Shown: in pieces, positions 42,026-49,737 of the stretch | Numbering within the stretch: the first letter of the stretch is position 1 | How the letters are laid out: each line of letters begins with the position of its first letter | Origin: Micromonospora sp. DSM 45708 | GTDB taxonomy: Bacteria > Actinomycetota > Actinomycetes > Mycobacteriales > Micromonosporaceae | Direction of reading: 5' to 3' | DNA length: 64,000 nucleotides | Assembly (NCBI RefSeq): GCF_039566955.1 | Contig: NZ_CP154796.1 | Location: 2,976,001 to 3,040,000, forward strand | The notes under the pieces: generated by a model | Databases searched by the model: none | Told to the model about the DNA's origin: nothing | The model's input: the letters and a program-made list of their open reading frames with translations, nothing else | Made by a program: the position numbers and the translations under genes

Positions 42026-42496
42026 TCAGCGACGCCACCAACGCCACCGGCGGCGGGCCGCGGGCGGGGCGGGCGGCGCCGGCTCGACCGGCGTCGCGGT
42101 CACGACACGTCGCTGCCGGTCGGCCCGCCACCGCCGTACCGCCTCGTCGACGTTGACCGGGCGGACCGCCACCCGAGGGCCGGTCGGGGCGCGCAGCCAG
42201 GCCACCACCTCGGCGTTGAGCGCGGCCACGTACGACCGGACCGCCTCCTCGGTGGGCAGGTCGCGCAGCTCGGCGGGGAGCTGTTCGACGCGGCGGCGCA
42301 GTTGCAGCGGGGTGGGCAGCATCAGGTCGGACGGGATCTGCTCCCGCTCCATGAAGCTGCGGATCCACCAGCCCTCGTCGTAGGGCTGGTCGCGACCCGG
42401 GATCGGTTTGCCGGCGCCCGGCAGGTTGTCGAACTCGCCGCGCTCCTGCGCCGAGCGGATCTGCGCCTCGACCGCGCCCTCCCAGCCTGTCGTCAC
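42026..42496 (-). CDS. DUF1992 (DnaJC28-like) domain protein
   Basis: 156 residues from GTG at 42494-42496, preceded by GGGAGG. The DUF1992 core is clear: EAQIRSAQERGEFDNLPGAG, KPIPG and WWIRSFMEREQIPSDLMLP. The C-terminus is Pro/Arg/Trp-rich and ends RRRWRWWRR. Human DNAJC28 carries the same domain; its function is unknown. Cytosolic. Confidence 0.85.
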   Translation of the reverse strand: MTTGWEGAVEAQIRSAQERGEFDNLPGAGKPIPGRDQPYDEGWWIRSFMEREQIPSDLMLPTPLQLRRRVEQLPAELRDLPTEEAVRSYVAALNAEVVAWLRAPTGPRVAVRPVNVDEAVRRWRADRQRRVVTATPVEPAPPAPPAARRRWRWWRR

Positions 42497-42611
42497 CGCC
42501 GTCACCTCCCGCTGCCACCGTATCCGTCGGTTCCCGACCATGGTCAGCGTCGGACCGCGCGCAGGTGTTCCCGGCGCGCGTAGTGTTCCGGCGACGGAAG
42601 GGAGCGGCGGC

Positions 42612-43001
42612 GTGCGGGACTGGCTGATCGGCCTCGTCGTGGCGGTGGGGTGCATGGTCGCGAGCTGGGCGGTGCTGGTGCTGGCGGCCCGGCGGCTGCC
42701 GCCCGGCCTGCTGCGTGACCTGGCCGCGTTCGTGCCCGACTGTCTGACCACGGTGCGGCGGCTGCGCCGGGACCCGCGGGTGCCGCGCCGGGCCCGGATC
42801 GCGATCGTCGTCGCCGGGGTGTGGCTGGCCAGCCCGATCGACCTGATCCCGGAGTTCCTGCCGGTGATCGGTCCGCTTGACGACATCGTCGTGGTGGCGC
42901 TCGCGTTGCGCTACGCGGGGCGGCAGGTGCCCCGGCAGGTGCTGCTCGACGCGTGGCCCGGCGAGCCGCGGCTGCTGCTGCGCCTGCTCGGCGGCCGTTG
43001 A
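42612..43001 (+). CDS. YkvA-type DUF1232 membrane protein
   Basis: 129 residues from GTG at 42612. One N-terminal membrane helix (~4-26), then DUF1232: ARIAIVVAGVWLASPIDLIP then EFLPVIGPLDDIVVVALALR, a hydrophobic helical pair with the DLIPEFLPVIG signature. Function of the family is unknown. Ends four bases from the convergent GNAT gene. Confidence 0.85.
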   Translation: MRDWLIGLVVAVGCMVASWAVLVLAARRLPPGLLRDLAAFVPDCLTTVRRLRRDPRVPRRARIAIVVAGVWLASPIDLIPEFLPVIGPLDDIVVVALALRYAGRQVPRQVLLDAWPGEPRLLLRLLGGR

Positions 43002-43005
43002 CCGG

Positions 43006-43554
43006 TCAGGGCAGCAGACGGACGTGCCGGTGGCCGTCGCGGGGGAACGGCGGGCGGGCCGGCATCACCTCGGCGAACGCGTACCCGCTCTTCTCCGCCA
43101 CCCGGCAGGAGGCCGGGTTGTCGACCTGGTGGAACAGTTCCATGCGGGTCAGCCCGGCGGCGGCGAAGCGGGCGAACGCCCAGCCGGTGACCGCGTCGAC
43201 GGCCCGGGGCGCGACGCCCCGGCCGCGGGCCGGGGCCGCGGTCCAGTAGCCGACCTCGGCGGCCGGCCGACCGGGCCGGACCTCCTTGAGCACCACGCAG
43301 GCCACCAGCCGCTCCCCCGCCGGCGTGTCCTCCAGCACCGCGAAGCTGAACCGGCGGTCGGCGGCCCAGCCCTGCCGGCTGCGGCGCAGGAACGCACGCG
43401 CCTCGGACCGGGTGGTCACCGGCAGGCGGGTCCAGGCGCGCAGCACCGGGTCCCGGTACGCCTCCAGCAGCGCGCCGGCGTCACCGTCGCGCCACGGTCG
43501 CAGCAGCAGGCCGGGCGCGGTCGGGGTGGCGGCGGCGGACAGTACGACGGACAT
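43006..43554 (-). CDS. GNAT acetyltransferase, RimJ/RimL-like
   Basis: 182 residues from ATG at 43552-43554. It follows the RimJ/L subfamily pattern: LLLRPWRDGDAGALLEAYRD, an AEVGYWTAAPARGRGVAPRA acetyl-CoA loop, and DNPASCRVAEKSGYAF. Such enzymes acetylate ribosomal protein N-termini or small molecules. A start seven codons upstream is possible. Alone in its unit. Confidence 0.84.
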   Translation of the reverse strand: MSVVLSAAATPTAPGLLLRPWRDGDAGALLEAYRDPVLRAWTRLPVTTRSEARAFLRRSRQGWAADRRFSFAVLEDTPAGERLVACVVLKEVRPGRPAAEVGYWTAAPARGRGVAPRAVDAVTGWAFARFAAAGLTRMELFHQVDNPASCRVAEKSGYAFAEVMPARPPFPRDGHRHVRLLP

Positions 43555-43720
43555 CCGGTCAGTGTCGCGCGTCACGGGGCCCGGCCGCGAGCCCGGCCGT
43601 CGGCGTCGGGCCGGGCAGGGGCGACGCGGTCACGCTCGGTGCGGTGGCAGGGATCGCTCTGGCGGCGCCGGGGGCGGACGACCGCTCCCCGCGCCGCCGT
43701 CGCCACGCCCTGACCGCCGG

Positions 43721-45730
43721 TCAGGGCTGCGGTTCGCGCAGCACCGCCACGCCGCCGGGCCCGACGGTCACCTGCTCGTCGACCGGCTCGTCGGTGAGCA
43801 ACTCGTGCCCGGCCGCCGGCACCCGCTGCGGGCGGTCGGTGTGGTTGAGCAGGAACAGCCAGCGTCGGTCGCCGTCGCGGCGGCGTACCGCCTCGACGCC
43901 GGGCGGCGCGGCCGGGCAGGTCGGGGTGACGCCGGCGAGCCGGGCCGCCTCGACGAGCAGCCGGCGGTACGTGTCGTCGTCGGGCCGGGTGGAGACGTAC
44001 CAGGTGCGGGCGGCGCCGACCCGGTGCCGGGTGACCGCCGGGCGACCGTCCAGCACCCCACCGATGTACGCGGCGACCTGCTCCGCCCCGGCCAGGTGCA
44101 CGCTCTCCGACCAGATCCGGCCGTACCCGCCGCTGGTCAGCGGCACCCGTTCGTCGTCGGCGAGCGGGTGGAACTCCTCCACCCGCACGCCGAGCAGGTC
44201 CCGGTACGCCCCCGGGTAGCCGCCGAGGCGGACGCGGGCGTGTTCGTCGGCGACGCCGCTGAGCCAGGTGACCAGCAGGTGCCCGCCGGCGTGGACGTGC
44301 CGGTGTACCCAGTCGGCGGTGGCGTCGGAGGCCAGGTAGAGCGCGGGCAGCACGAGCAGCCGGTGACCGTCGAGCGGGTCACCGGGCACCACCAGGTCGG
44401 CGGTGACGCCGGCGTGCCACAGCACCCGGTGCGCGGCGGCCACCTCGGCCGGGTGGTCGAGGCCGTCGCGGGGCATCCCCGGGTGGCGCAGCGCCCAGCC
44501 GCTGGCCGCGTCGTGGGCGATCGCCACGCGCGCCTCCACCTGCCCCGCCACGGTGCCGGCGAGCCGGCCGAGCGTGGCGCCGAGGTCGGTGGCCTCCCGG
44601 AACACGCGGGTGTCCGCGCCGGCGTGCGACACCACGGCGGAGTGGAACCGTTCGGCGCCGCCGGCCGGCGCGCGCCACTGGAAGAACATCGCCCCGGTGG
44701 AGCCGCGGGCGACGTGCGCGAGGCTGTGCCGGGTCATCCGGCCCGGCTCCTTGGTGTGCATCCGCCCGGTGGTGTGGATCTGGTTGGGCGCGCTCTCCAT
44801 CAGCAGCCACGGCGTGGGGCGGCCGGCGCCGTGGCGGGCCCAGCCGCGGGCCAGGTCGGCGGCGAGCGCGGTCTGCTCCTCCGCGCCGCCGTCGATGCGG
44901 GTCGGGTAGTGGTCGACGGCCACCAGGTCCACCTCGCGCGCCCAGCGGGCGTGGTCGACCGGCACCCAGTCGCCGAGCACGTAGTTGGTGGTGACCGGCA
45001 CCGCCGGGTTCGCCGTCCGCAGCAGGTCCCGCTGCTCGGTGTACGCGGACAGCAGCGTGTCCGACCAGAAGCGACGGAAGTCGAGCAGTTGGCCGGGGTT
45101 GGCCAGGTACTGGGTGGCGCGGGGCACGCCGACCTGCGCCCAGTCGGAGTAGTGCTGGCCCCAGAAGCTGGTCACCCAGGCGTCGTTGAGCGCGTCGAGG
45201 TCGGCGTACCGGCTGGTGAGCCAGCGGCGGAACGCCGTCTCGGCGTGTGCGCAGTGGCAGGTGGTGCCGTACTCGTTGTGCACGCGCCACAACGCCAGCG
45301 CCGGGTGGTGGGCGTACCGGGCGGCGAGGGTCCCGGCGACGCGGCGGGCCGCGGCGCGGTAGGCGGGCGCGGCGGCGCAGTAGGTGTCCCGGCTGCCGTG
45401 GTGCAGGCGTACGCCGTCGGCGGTCACCGGCAGGGCGTCCGGGTGACGCAGCGTGAACCAGGGTGGCGGGGACGCGGTGGGGGTGGCCAGGGCGGCCCGG
45501 ATGCCGGCGGCGTGCAGCAGGTCCAGCACCTCGTCGAGCCAGTCGAGGGTGTACCGGCCGGGGGCGGACTCCAGGCGGGACCAGGCGAACACGCCGACCG
45601 TGACCAGGTTGACCCCGGCCGCGCGCATCAGGGCGACGTCCTCCCGCCACACCCGCGGTGGCCACTGCTCCGGGTTCCAGTCCCCGCCGTAGCTCAGCCG
45701 GTCGTCGCTCCACAACGCTTTAGTTGTCAT
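43721..45730 (-). CDS. GH42 beta-galactosidase
   Basis: 669 residues. TIM barrel (~1-370): RLSYGGDWNPEQWP, acid/base Glu153 in WRVHNEYG, nucleophile Glu312 in LLMESAPNQ; followed by the trimerisation domain and a C-terminal beta domain. No signal peptide, so it acts on imported oligosaccharides in the cytosol. CHCAHAE near 158-164 may bind zinc, as in other GH42. Divergent from the GH31 alpha-xylosidase-like gene; the combination suggests galactose removal from xyloglucan oligosaccharides. The start is ATG at 45728-45730 with GACGGGG upstream. Confidence 0.92.
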   Translation of the reverse strand: MTTKALWSDDRLSYGGDWNPEQWPPRVWREDVALMRAAGVNLVTVGVFAWSRLESAPGRYTLDWLDEVLDLLHAAGIRAALATPTASPPPWFTLRHPDALPVTADGVRLHHGSRDTYCAAAPAYRAAARRVAGTLAARYAHHPALALWRVHNEYGTTCHCAHAETAFRRWLTSRYADLDALNDAWVTSFWGQHYSDWAQVGVPRATQYLANPGQLLDFRRFWSDTLLSAYTEQRDLLRTANPAVPVTTNYVLGDWVPVDHARWAREVDLVAVDHYPTRIDGGAEEQTALAADLARGWARHGAGRPTPWLLMESAPNQIHTTGRMHTKEPGRMTRHSLAHVARGSTGAMFFQWRAPAGGAERFHSAVVSHAGADTRVFREATDLGATLGRLAGTVAGQVEARVAIAHDAASGWALRHPGMPRDGLDHPAEVAAAHRVLWHAGVTADLVVPGDPLDGHRLLVLPALYLASDATADWVHRHVHAGGHLLVTWLSGVADEHARVRLGGYPGAYRDLLGVRVEEFHPLADDERVPLTSGGYGRIWSESVHLAGAEQVAAYIGGVLDGRPAVTRHRVGAARTWYVSTRPDDDTYRRLLVEAARLAGVTPTCPAAPPGVEAVRRRDGDRRWLFLLNHTDRPQRVPAAGHELLTDEPVDEQVTVGPGGVAVLREPQP

Positions 45731-45844
45731 CCCCGTCAAAGTAAGAACAGGTGAGGACGAAAGTCAATGCGGCTGATCATTGACAGTTAGTTGTGGTTCC
45801 CAAGAAACTTGCGGGACCGCCCGTGTCGCCGCGAGGAGACGCCC

Positions 45845-48178
45845 ATGCCGTACCGCCCACCCCTGGTCCCGTACGAGAATTTCGTGGCCGACCCGCCCGA
45901 CCTGCCGGTGCGCGCCCCCGGCGAGGAGGGCGCCGACGACGTGCTGCGGGCCGAGGTGGCCGCGACCGATCCGCACGGTGTCACGCTCACCGCCACCTGC
46001 GCCTCCGGCCGCACGCTCGTCGCCCGGGTCGAGGCCGCCGGGGACGGGATCCTGCGGGTACGCCTCACCGACGACCTCTCGGTCCGCAGCCGCTGCGCCC
46101 GGGCGTTGACGCTGACCCGGCCGGTGCCGCACCCGGCCGGGGTGAGCGTCGACGACGCGTACGCGCGGGTGGACGCCGGCGGTGTCCGCGCCGAGGTCCG
46201 CCTCGACCCGTGGGGCCTGCGCTTCCTCGACGCCGACGGTCGGGTGCTGGTGGCCGCCGACGGCGGCACCCGGGACATCAGCGGCCGGCGGCGCACGCTG
46301 CCGCTCGGACGGTCCACCTTCGACGGCGACCCGGTCGCCTGGCACGAGAGCTTCGTCGCGCCCGGCGACGAGCGGTTCGTCGGCTTCGGCGAGAAGTTCA
46401 CCCCGCTGGACAAGCGCGGCCAGCGACCGCTGATGTGGAACTTCGACGCGTTCGGCGGCGAGTCCGACCGGTCGCACAAGAACGTGCCGTTCTACCTGTC
46501 CGACCGCGGCTACGGCGTGCTGGTCGACAGCGGCCTGCCGGTGCAGTTCGACGTCTGCGCCAGCACCCACAGCAGCGTGCAGATCCTCGTCCCGGACGAC
46601 CTGCTCGACTACTACGTGCTGGCCGGCCCGACGCCGGCGGAGATCCTGGACCGGCTCGACGCGCTGACCGGCCGGCCGTACCTGCCGCCCCGCTGGGCGT
46701 TCGGGGCCTGGATCTCCTCCGGGTTCTTCCCCGACAGCGAGCAGCGGGTGCGGGAGCGGGCCCGGCTCATCCGCGCACGGGACGTCCCGTGCGACGTGCT
46801 GCACCTGGACTGCTACTGGCAGGTCGCCGGCCGCTGGTCCGAGCTGCGCTGGGACGAGCAGGCGTTCCCCGACCCGGCCGGCCTGCTCAAGGACCTCGCC
46901 GAGCAGGGCTTCCGGGTGTGCCTGTGGATGAACCCCTACCTGATGACCGACAGCCCGTTGTACGCCGACGCCGAGGCCGCCGGCTACTTCCTGCGCCGCC
47001 CGGACGGCGGCACGTACGTCGCGGACACCTGGCACGGCAGCTACCCGGTCTGCGCGATCGTGGACCTGACCAACCCGGCGGCGGTGCGCTGGTTCCAGGG
47101 CCTGCTGCGACCGCTGCTGGCCCAGGGCGTCGCGGTGTTCAAGACCGACTTCGCCGAGGGGGTGCCCGCCGACGCGGTGGCGCACAACGGCATGACCGGC
47201 GTCGAGCTGCACAACGTGTACGCGCTGCTGTTCAACGACGTGGTCGCCGACGTCACCGGGGAGGTGGCCGGGCACCGCACGGTGTGGGCGCGCTCGTCGT
47301 ACCTGGGCGGGCAGCGGCACAGCGCGCAGTGGAGCGGCGACGTCAACGCCACCTGGCCGGGGATGGCCAGCACGCTGCGCGGCGGGCTGTCCCACGGCCT
47401 GTCCGGGGTGCCGTTCTGGAGCCACGACACCGGCGGCTTCCACGGCACGCCCGAGCCCGACCTGTACGTGCGCTGGACACAGTTCGGCGCGCTGTCGCCG
47501 CTGGTCCGGCTGCACGGCACCACCAGCCGGCTGCCGTGGGACTTCCCGCCGGAGGCGGAACGGCACGCGGTGGCGGCGCTGCGGCTGCGGTACCGGCTGC
47601 TGCCGTACCTGTGGTCGGCGGCCGTGGACGCGGCCCGCACCGGCAGCCCGATGCTGCGGGCGCTGCTGGTCGACACCCCGGACGACCCGGCCGCCTGGGC
47701 CACCGACCTGGAGTACCGCCTCGGCACCGACCTGCTGGTGGCGCCGGTGTTCGACCCGTCCGGGGAACGCGCCGTCTACCTGCCCTCAGGCGACGACTGG
47801 CTGGACGCGGCGACCGGGCAGCGCCACGCCGGCGGCCGGCACCTGCGGGTGCGGGTGCCGATCGACCGGCTCCCGCTGTACGTGCGGCGCGGCGCGCTGG
47901 TCCCGGTGGTGGCGCCCGCGCCCACCGTGGCCGAGGGCCCGTTCCGCGACGTCACGCTGGTGGCGTGGGGCGGGACCGACGGCGTGACGGTGGTGCGCGA
48001 CGACGACGGCGACACCACGGTCACCGCCGCGCGCGACGGCGACACGCTGCGGGTACGCGTGGACGGGCCGCTGGACGTGCGCCGGGTCAGCGTGGTCGGG
48101 GCGGACCCGCCGCGCCGGATCGTGCTCGACGGCGAGGCGGTCCCGGTGACCCCGTTCGCACCGTGGTTCGGCGGCTGA
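45845..48178 (+). CDS. GH31 alpha-xylosidase-type glycosidase (YicI-like)
   Basis: 777 residues from ATG at 45845 after GAGGAG. N-terminal beta-sandwich, then a catalytic barrel with nucleophile Asp435 (FKTDFAEG) and acid/base Asp499 (WSGDVNATW), and a C-terminal sandwich pair. KTDFxE, with VGFGEKFTPLDKRGQ in the N-domain, is the alpha-xylosidase (YicI) subgroup rather than alpha-glucosidase. It removes alpha-1,6-xylose from isoprimeverose or xyloglucan oligosaccharides in the cytosol. Precedes the ROK regulator by 80 bases. Confidence 0.9.
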   Translation: MPYRPPLVPYENFVADPPDLPVRAPGEEGADDVLRAEVAATDPHGVTLTATCASGRTLVARVEAAGDGILRVRLTDDLSVRSRCARALTLTRPVPHPAGVSVDDAYARVDAGGVRAEVRLDPWGLRFLDADGRVLVAADGGTRDISGRRRTLPLGRSTFDGDPVAWHESFVAPGDERFVGFGEKFTPLDKRGQRPLMWNFDAFGGESDRSHKNVPFYLSDRGYGVLVDSGLPVQFDVCASTHSSVQILVPDDLLDYYVLAGPTPAEILDRLDALTGRPYLPPRWAFGAWISSGFFPDSEQRVRERARLIRARDVPCDVLHLDCYWQVAGRWSELRWDEQAFPDPAGLLKDLAEQGFRVCLWMNPYLMTDSPLYADAEAAGYFLRRPDGGTYVADTWHGSYPVCAIVDLTNPAAVRWFQGLLRPLLAQGVAVFKTDFAEGVPADAVAHNGMTGVELHNVYALLFNDVVADVTGEVAGHRTVWARSSYLGGQRHSAQWSGDVNATWPGMASTLRGGLSHGLSGVPFWSHDTGGFHGTPEPDLYVRWTQFGALSPLVRLHGTTSRLPWDFPPEAERHAVAALRLRYRLLPYLWSAAVDAARTGSPMLRALLVDTPDDPAAWATDLEYRLGTDLLVAPVFDPSGERAVYLPSGDDWLDAATGQRHAGGRHLRVRVPIDRLPLYVRRGALVPVVAPAPTVAEGPFRDVTLVAWGGTDGVTVVRDDDGDTTVTAARDGDTLRVRVDGPLDVRRVSVVGADPPRRIVLDGEAVPVTPFAPWFGG

Positions 48179-48204
48179 ACCGCCGGAGCGGGAACCGTGC
48201 CGAT

Positions 48205-48216
48205 TTAGTTTAAGGT
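48205..48216 (+). promoter_or_regulatory. TTTAGTTTAAGG element before the ROK gene
   Basis: An AT-rich TTTAGTTTAAGG lies 42 bases upstream of the ROK start. Related TTAGTTGT copies occur over the GH42 start (45719-45727) and before GH31 (45787-45794). ROK repressors often bind TTWGTTTAA-like DNA. Candidate operators shared by the locus. Confidence 0.42.
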
Positions 48217-48258
48217 GTAGCCGAACCCGACGGACGTGGCGCAGGAGGCGGGCAGCAC

Positions 48259-49506
48259 GTGATCAGCATCGACCGGTCGGTCCAGACGGCCGACCTCGGC
48301 GACGTGCGGGTCGCCAACCGGGCCGTGGTGCTGCGGCACGTCCGGCGGCACGCGCCCTGTTCGCGCGCCGACGTCGCCGCCCGTACCGGCCTCAACAAGG
48401 CGACCGTCTCCAGCCTGGTCAGCGAGCTGATCGAGCGCGGGCTGCTGCGCGAGACCGGGCTGACCGAGAACCGGGTGGGCCGCCCGGCCACCATGCTCGT
48501 GCTCGACGGCGCCCGCTACGTCGGGCTCGGCCTCCAGATCGGCGCCGACGAGCTGGTCGTGGTCGCCGCCGACCTGGCCGGCGAGCGGCTGCTCACCTGG
48601 CGACGCGCGTTCGCCGCCGCGACCGCCGGCCCCGAGGAGACGGTACGTGCGCTCGCCGCGCTCACCCGACGGGCGGTCACCCGGGTCACCGGCGCGGACC
48701 GCACGGTGCTCGGCCTCACCGTGGGCGTGCCCGGCCTGGTGGACGCCGACGGCGCCGTCCCGTGGGCGCCCGCGCTGGGCTGGCGCGGCGTGCCGCTCGC
48801 CGCCGAGCTGCGCCGCGCGCTGCGCGACCCGGGTTTCCCGGTCGGCGTGGACACCGACGCCAACCTCGCCGTCTCGGCGGAGCTGCGGCACGGCCCGTAC
48901 GCCGGCACCGCCGACCTGGTGCACCTGACCGGCGGGCTGACGGTCGGCGCCGGCCTGGTCAGCGGCGGCCGGCTGCTGCGCGGCGGCCGGGGCTTCGCCG
49001 GCGAGATCGGCCACCTGCCGGTCCTGGCCGACAACCCTCCGTCCGCGACCGTGGGGCTCGCGGACCCGGCGTGCCGGTGCGGGCGCCGCGGCTGCCTCAC
49101 GACGGTGGCCGGTGTGGACGCCGTGGTGCGGCGCCTACTGCCCGACGCCACGCACGACGGTCCGGTCACCGACTACCTGCCGGAGATCGAACGGATCCAG
49201 GCGCTCGCCCGCGCCGGGGACGAGCCGGTGCGCGCCGGGCTCGCCGAGATCGGCCGGCAGCTCGGCCACGCGGTGTCCGTCCTGGTCGACCTGCTCGACC
49301 CGGAGGTGGTCCTGGTGGGCGGGCACCTGGCGACGCTCGCGCCGTGGCTGCTGCCGGCCGCCCGCGCCGAACTGGCCGCCCGCACCCTCGCGCCGCCGGC
49401 CGGGGTCCGGATCGAGGCCAGCACGCTCGGGCCCGCCGCCAGCGCGCTGGGCGGCGCCACCGCCGCACTGGCCGCCGTGGAGGCCGGGCAACTCCCCGCC
49501 GCCTGA
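48259..49506 (+). CDS. ROK-family transcriptional regulator (XylR/NagC type)
   Basis: 415 residues, GTG start with AGGAGG upstream. MarR-like HTH at ~18-80 (CSRADVAARTGLNKATVSSL), ROK sugar-binding/kinase domain after ~85: GRPATMLVLDGARYVGLGLQ, GGRGFAGEIGHLPV and zinc cluster CRCGRRGC. The kinase Asp is seen in VGVDTDANLAV region. It probably senses xylose, galactose or a related sugar and controls GH42 and GH31. Confidence 0.88.
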   Translation: MISIDRSVQTADLGDVRVANRAVVLRHVRRHAPCSRADVAARTGLNKATVSSLVSELIERGLLRETGLTENRVGRPATMLVLDGARYVGLGLQIGADELVVVAADLAGERLLTWRRAFAAATAGPEETVRALAALTRRAVTRVTGADRTVLGLTVGVPGLVDADGAVPWAPALGWRGVPLAAELRRALRDPGFPVGVDTDANLAVSAELRHGPYAGTADLVHLTGGLTVGAGLVSGGRLLRGGRGFAGEIGHLPVLADNPPSATVGLADPACRCGRRGCLTTVAGVDAVVRRLLPDATHDGPVTDYLPEIERIQALARAGDEPVRAGLAEIGRQLGHAVSVLVDLLDPEVVLVGGHLATLAPWLLPAARAELAARTLAPPAGVRIEASTLGPAASALGGATAALAAVEAGQLPAA

Positions 49507-49593
49507 CCCTTGACCGCACCGGCCCCGGGTGCCAACCTCGGTAGCGCCGCTTCCGGACCGGGCAATCCGCGGGCGGCATGTTTTCCGGCGGCT

Positions 49594-49700
49594 GTCGAAG
49601 CGCTTCACCACCGCACCGGGCCGACCCGCCGACCACCCCACCCCCTTTTTCGCGTGCGTGCGGCCCTCCACCGGCCGGCCGTCGAAGCGCTTCGACGGCC
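49594..49700 (+). promoter_or_regulatory. two LacI-type operators before the GH3 gene
   Basis: GTCGAAGCGCTTCACC at 49594-49609 and a perfect 24-base palindrome at 49677-49700 centred on the same GAAGCGCTTC. Centres are 87 bases apart. AGCGCT centres are usual for LacI-family operators in actinomycetes (e.g. CebR-like). The LacI gene at the end of this operon is the likely binder. The 49507-49737 gap holds nothing else I can identify. Confidence 0.75.
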
Positions 49701-49737
49701 GGTTGCGTGACCCGCACGCCCACCGGAGGCGCCCGCC

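Noticed and set aside
43721..45730. Open frame of about 820 codons opposite the GH42 gene
   Set aside because: It is Gly/Arg/Val-rich without domains; GH42 catalytic motifs on the minus strand are complete.
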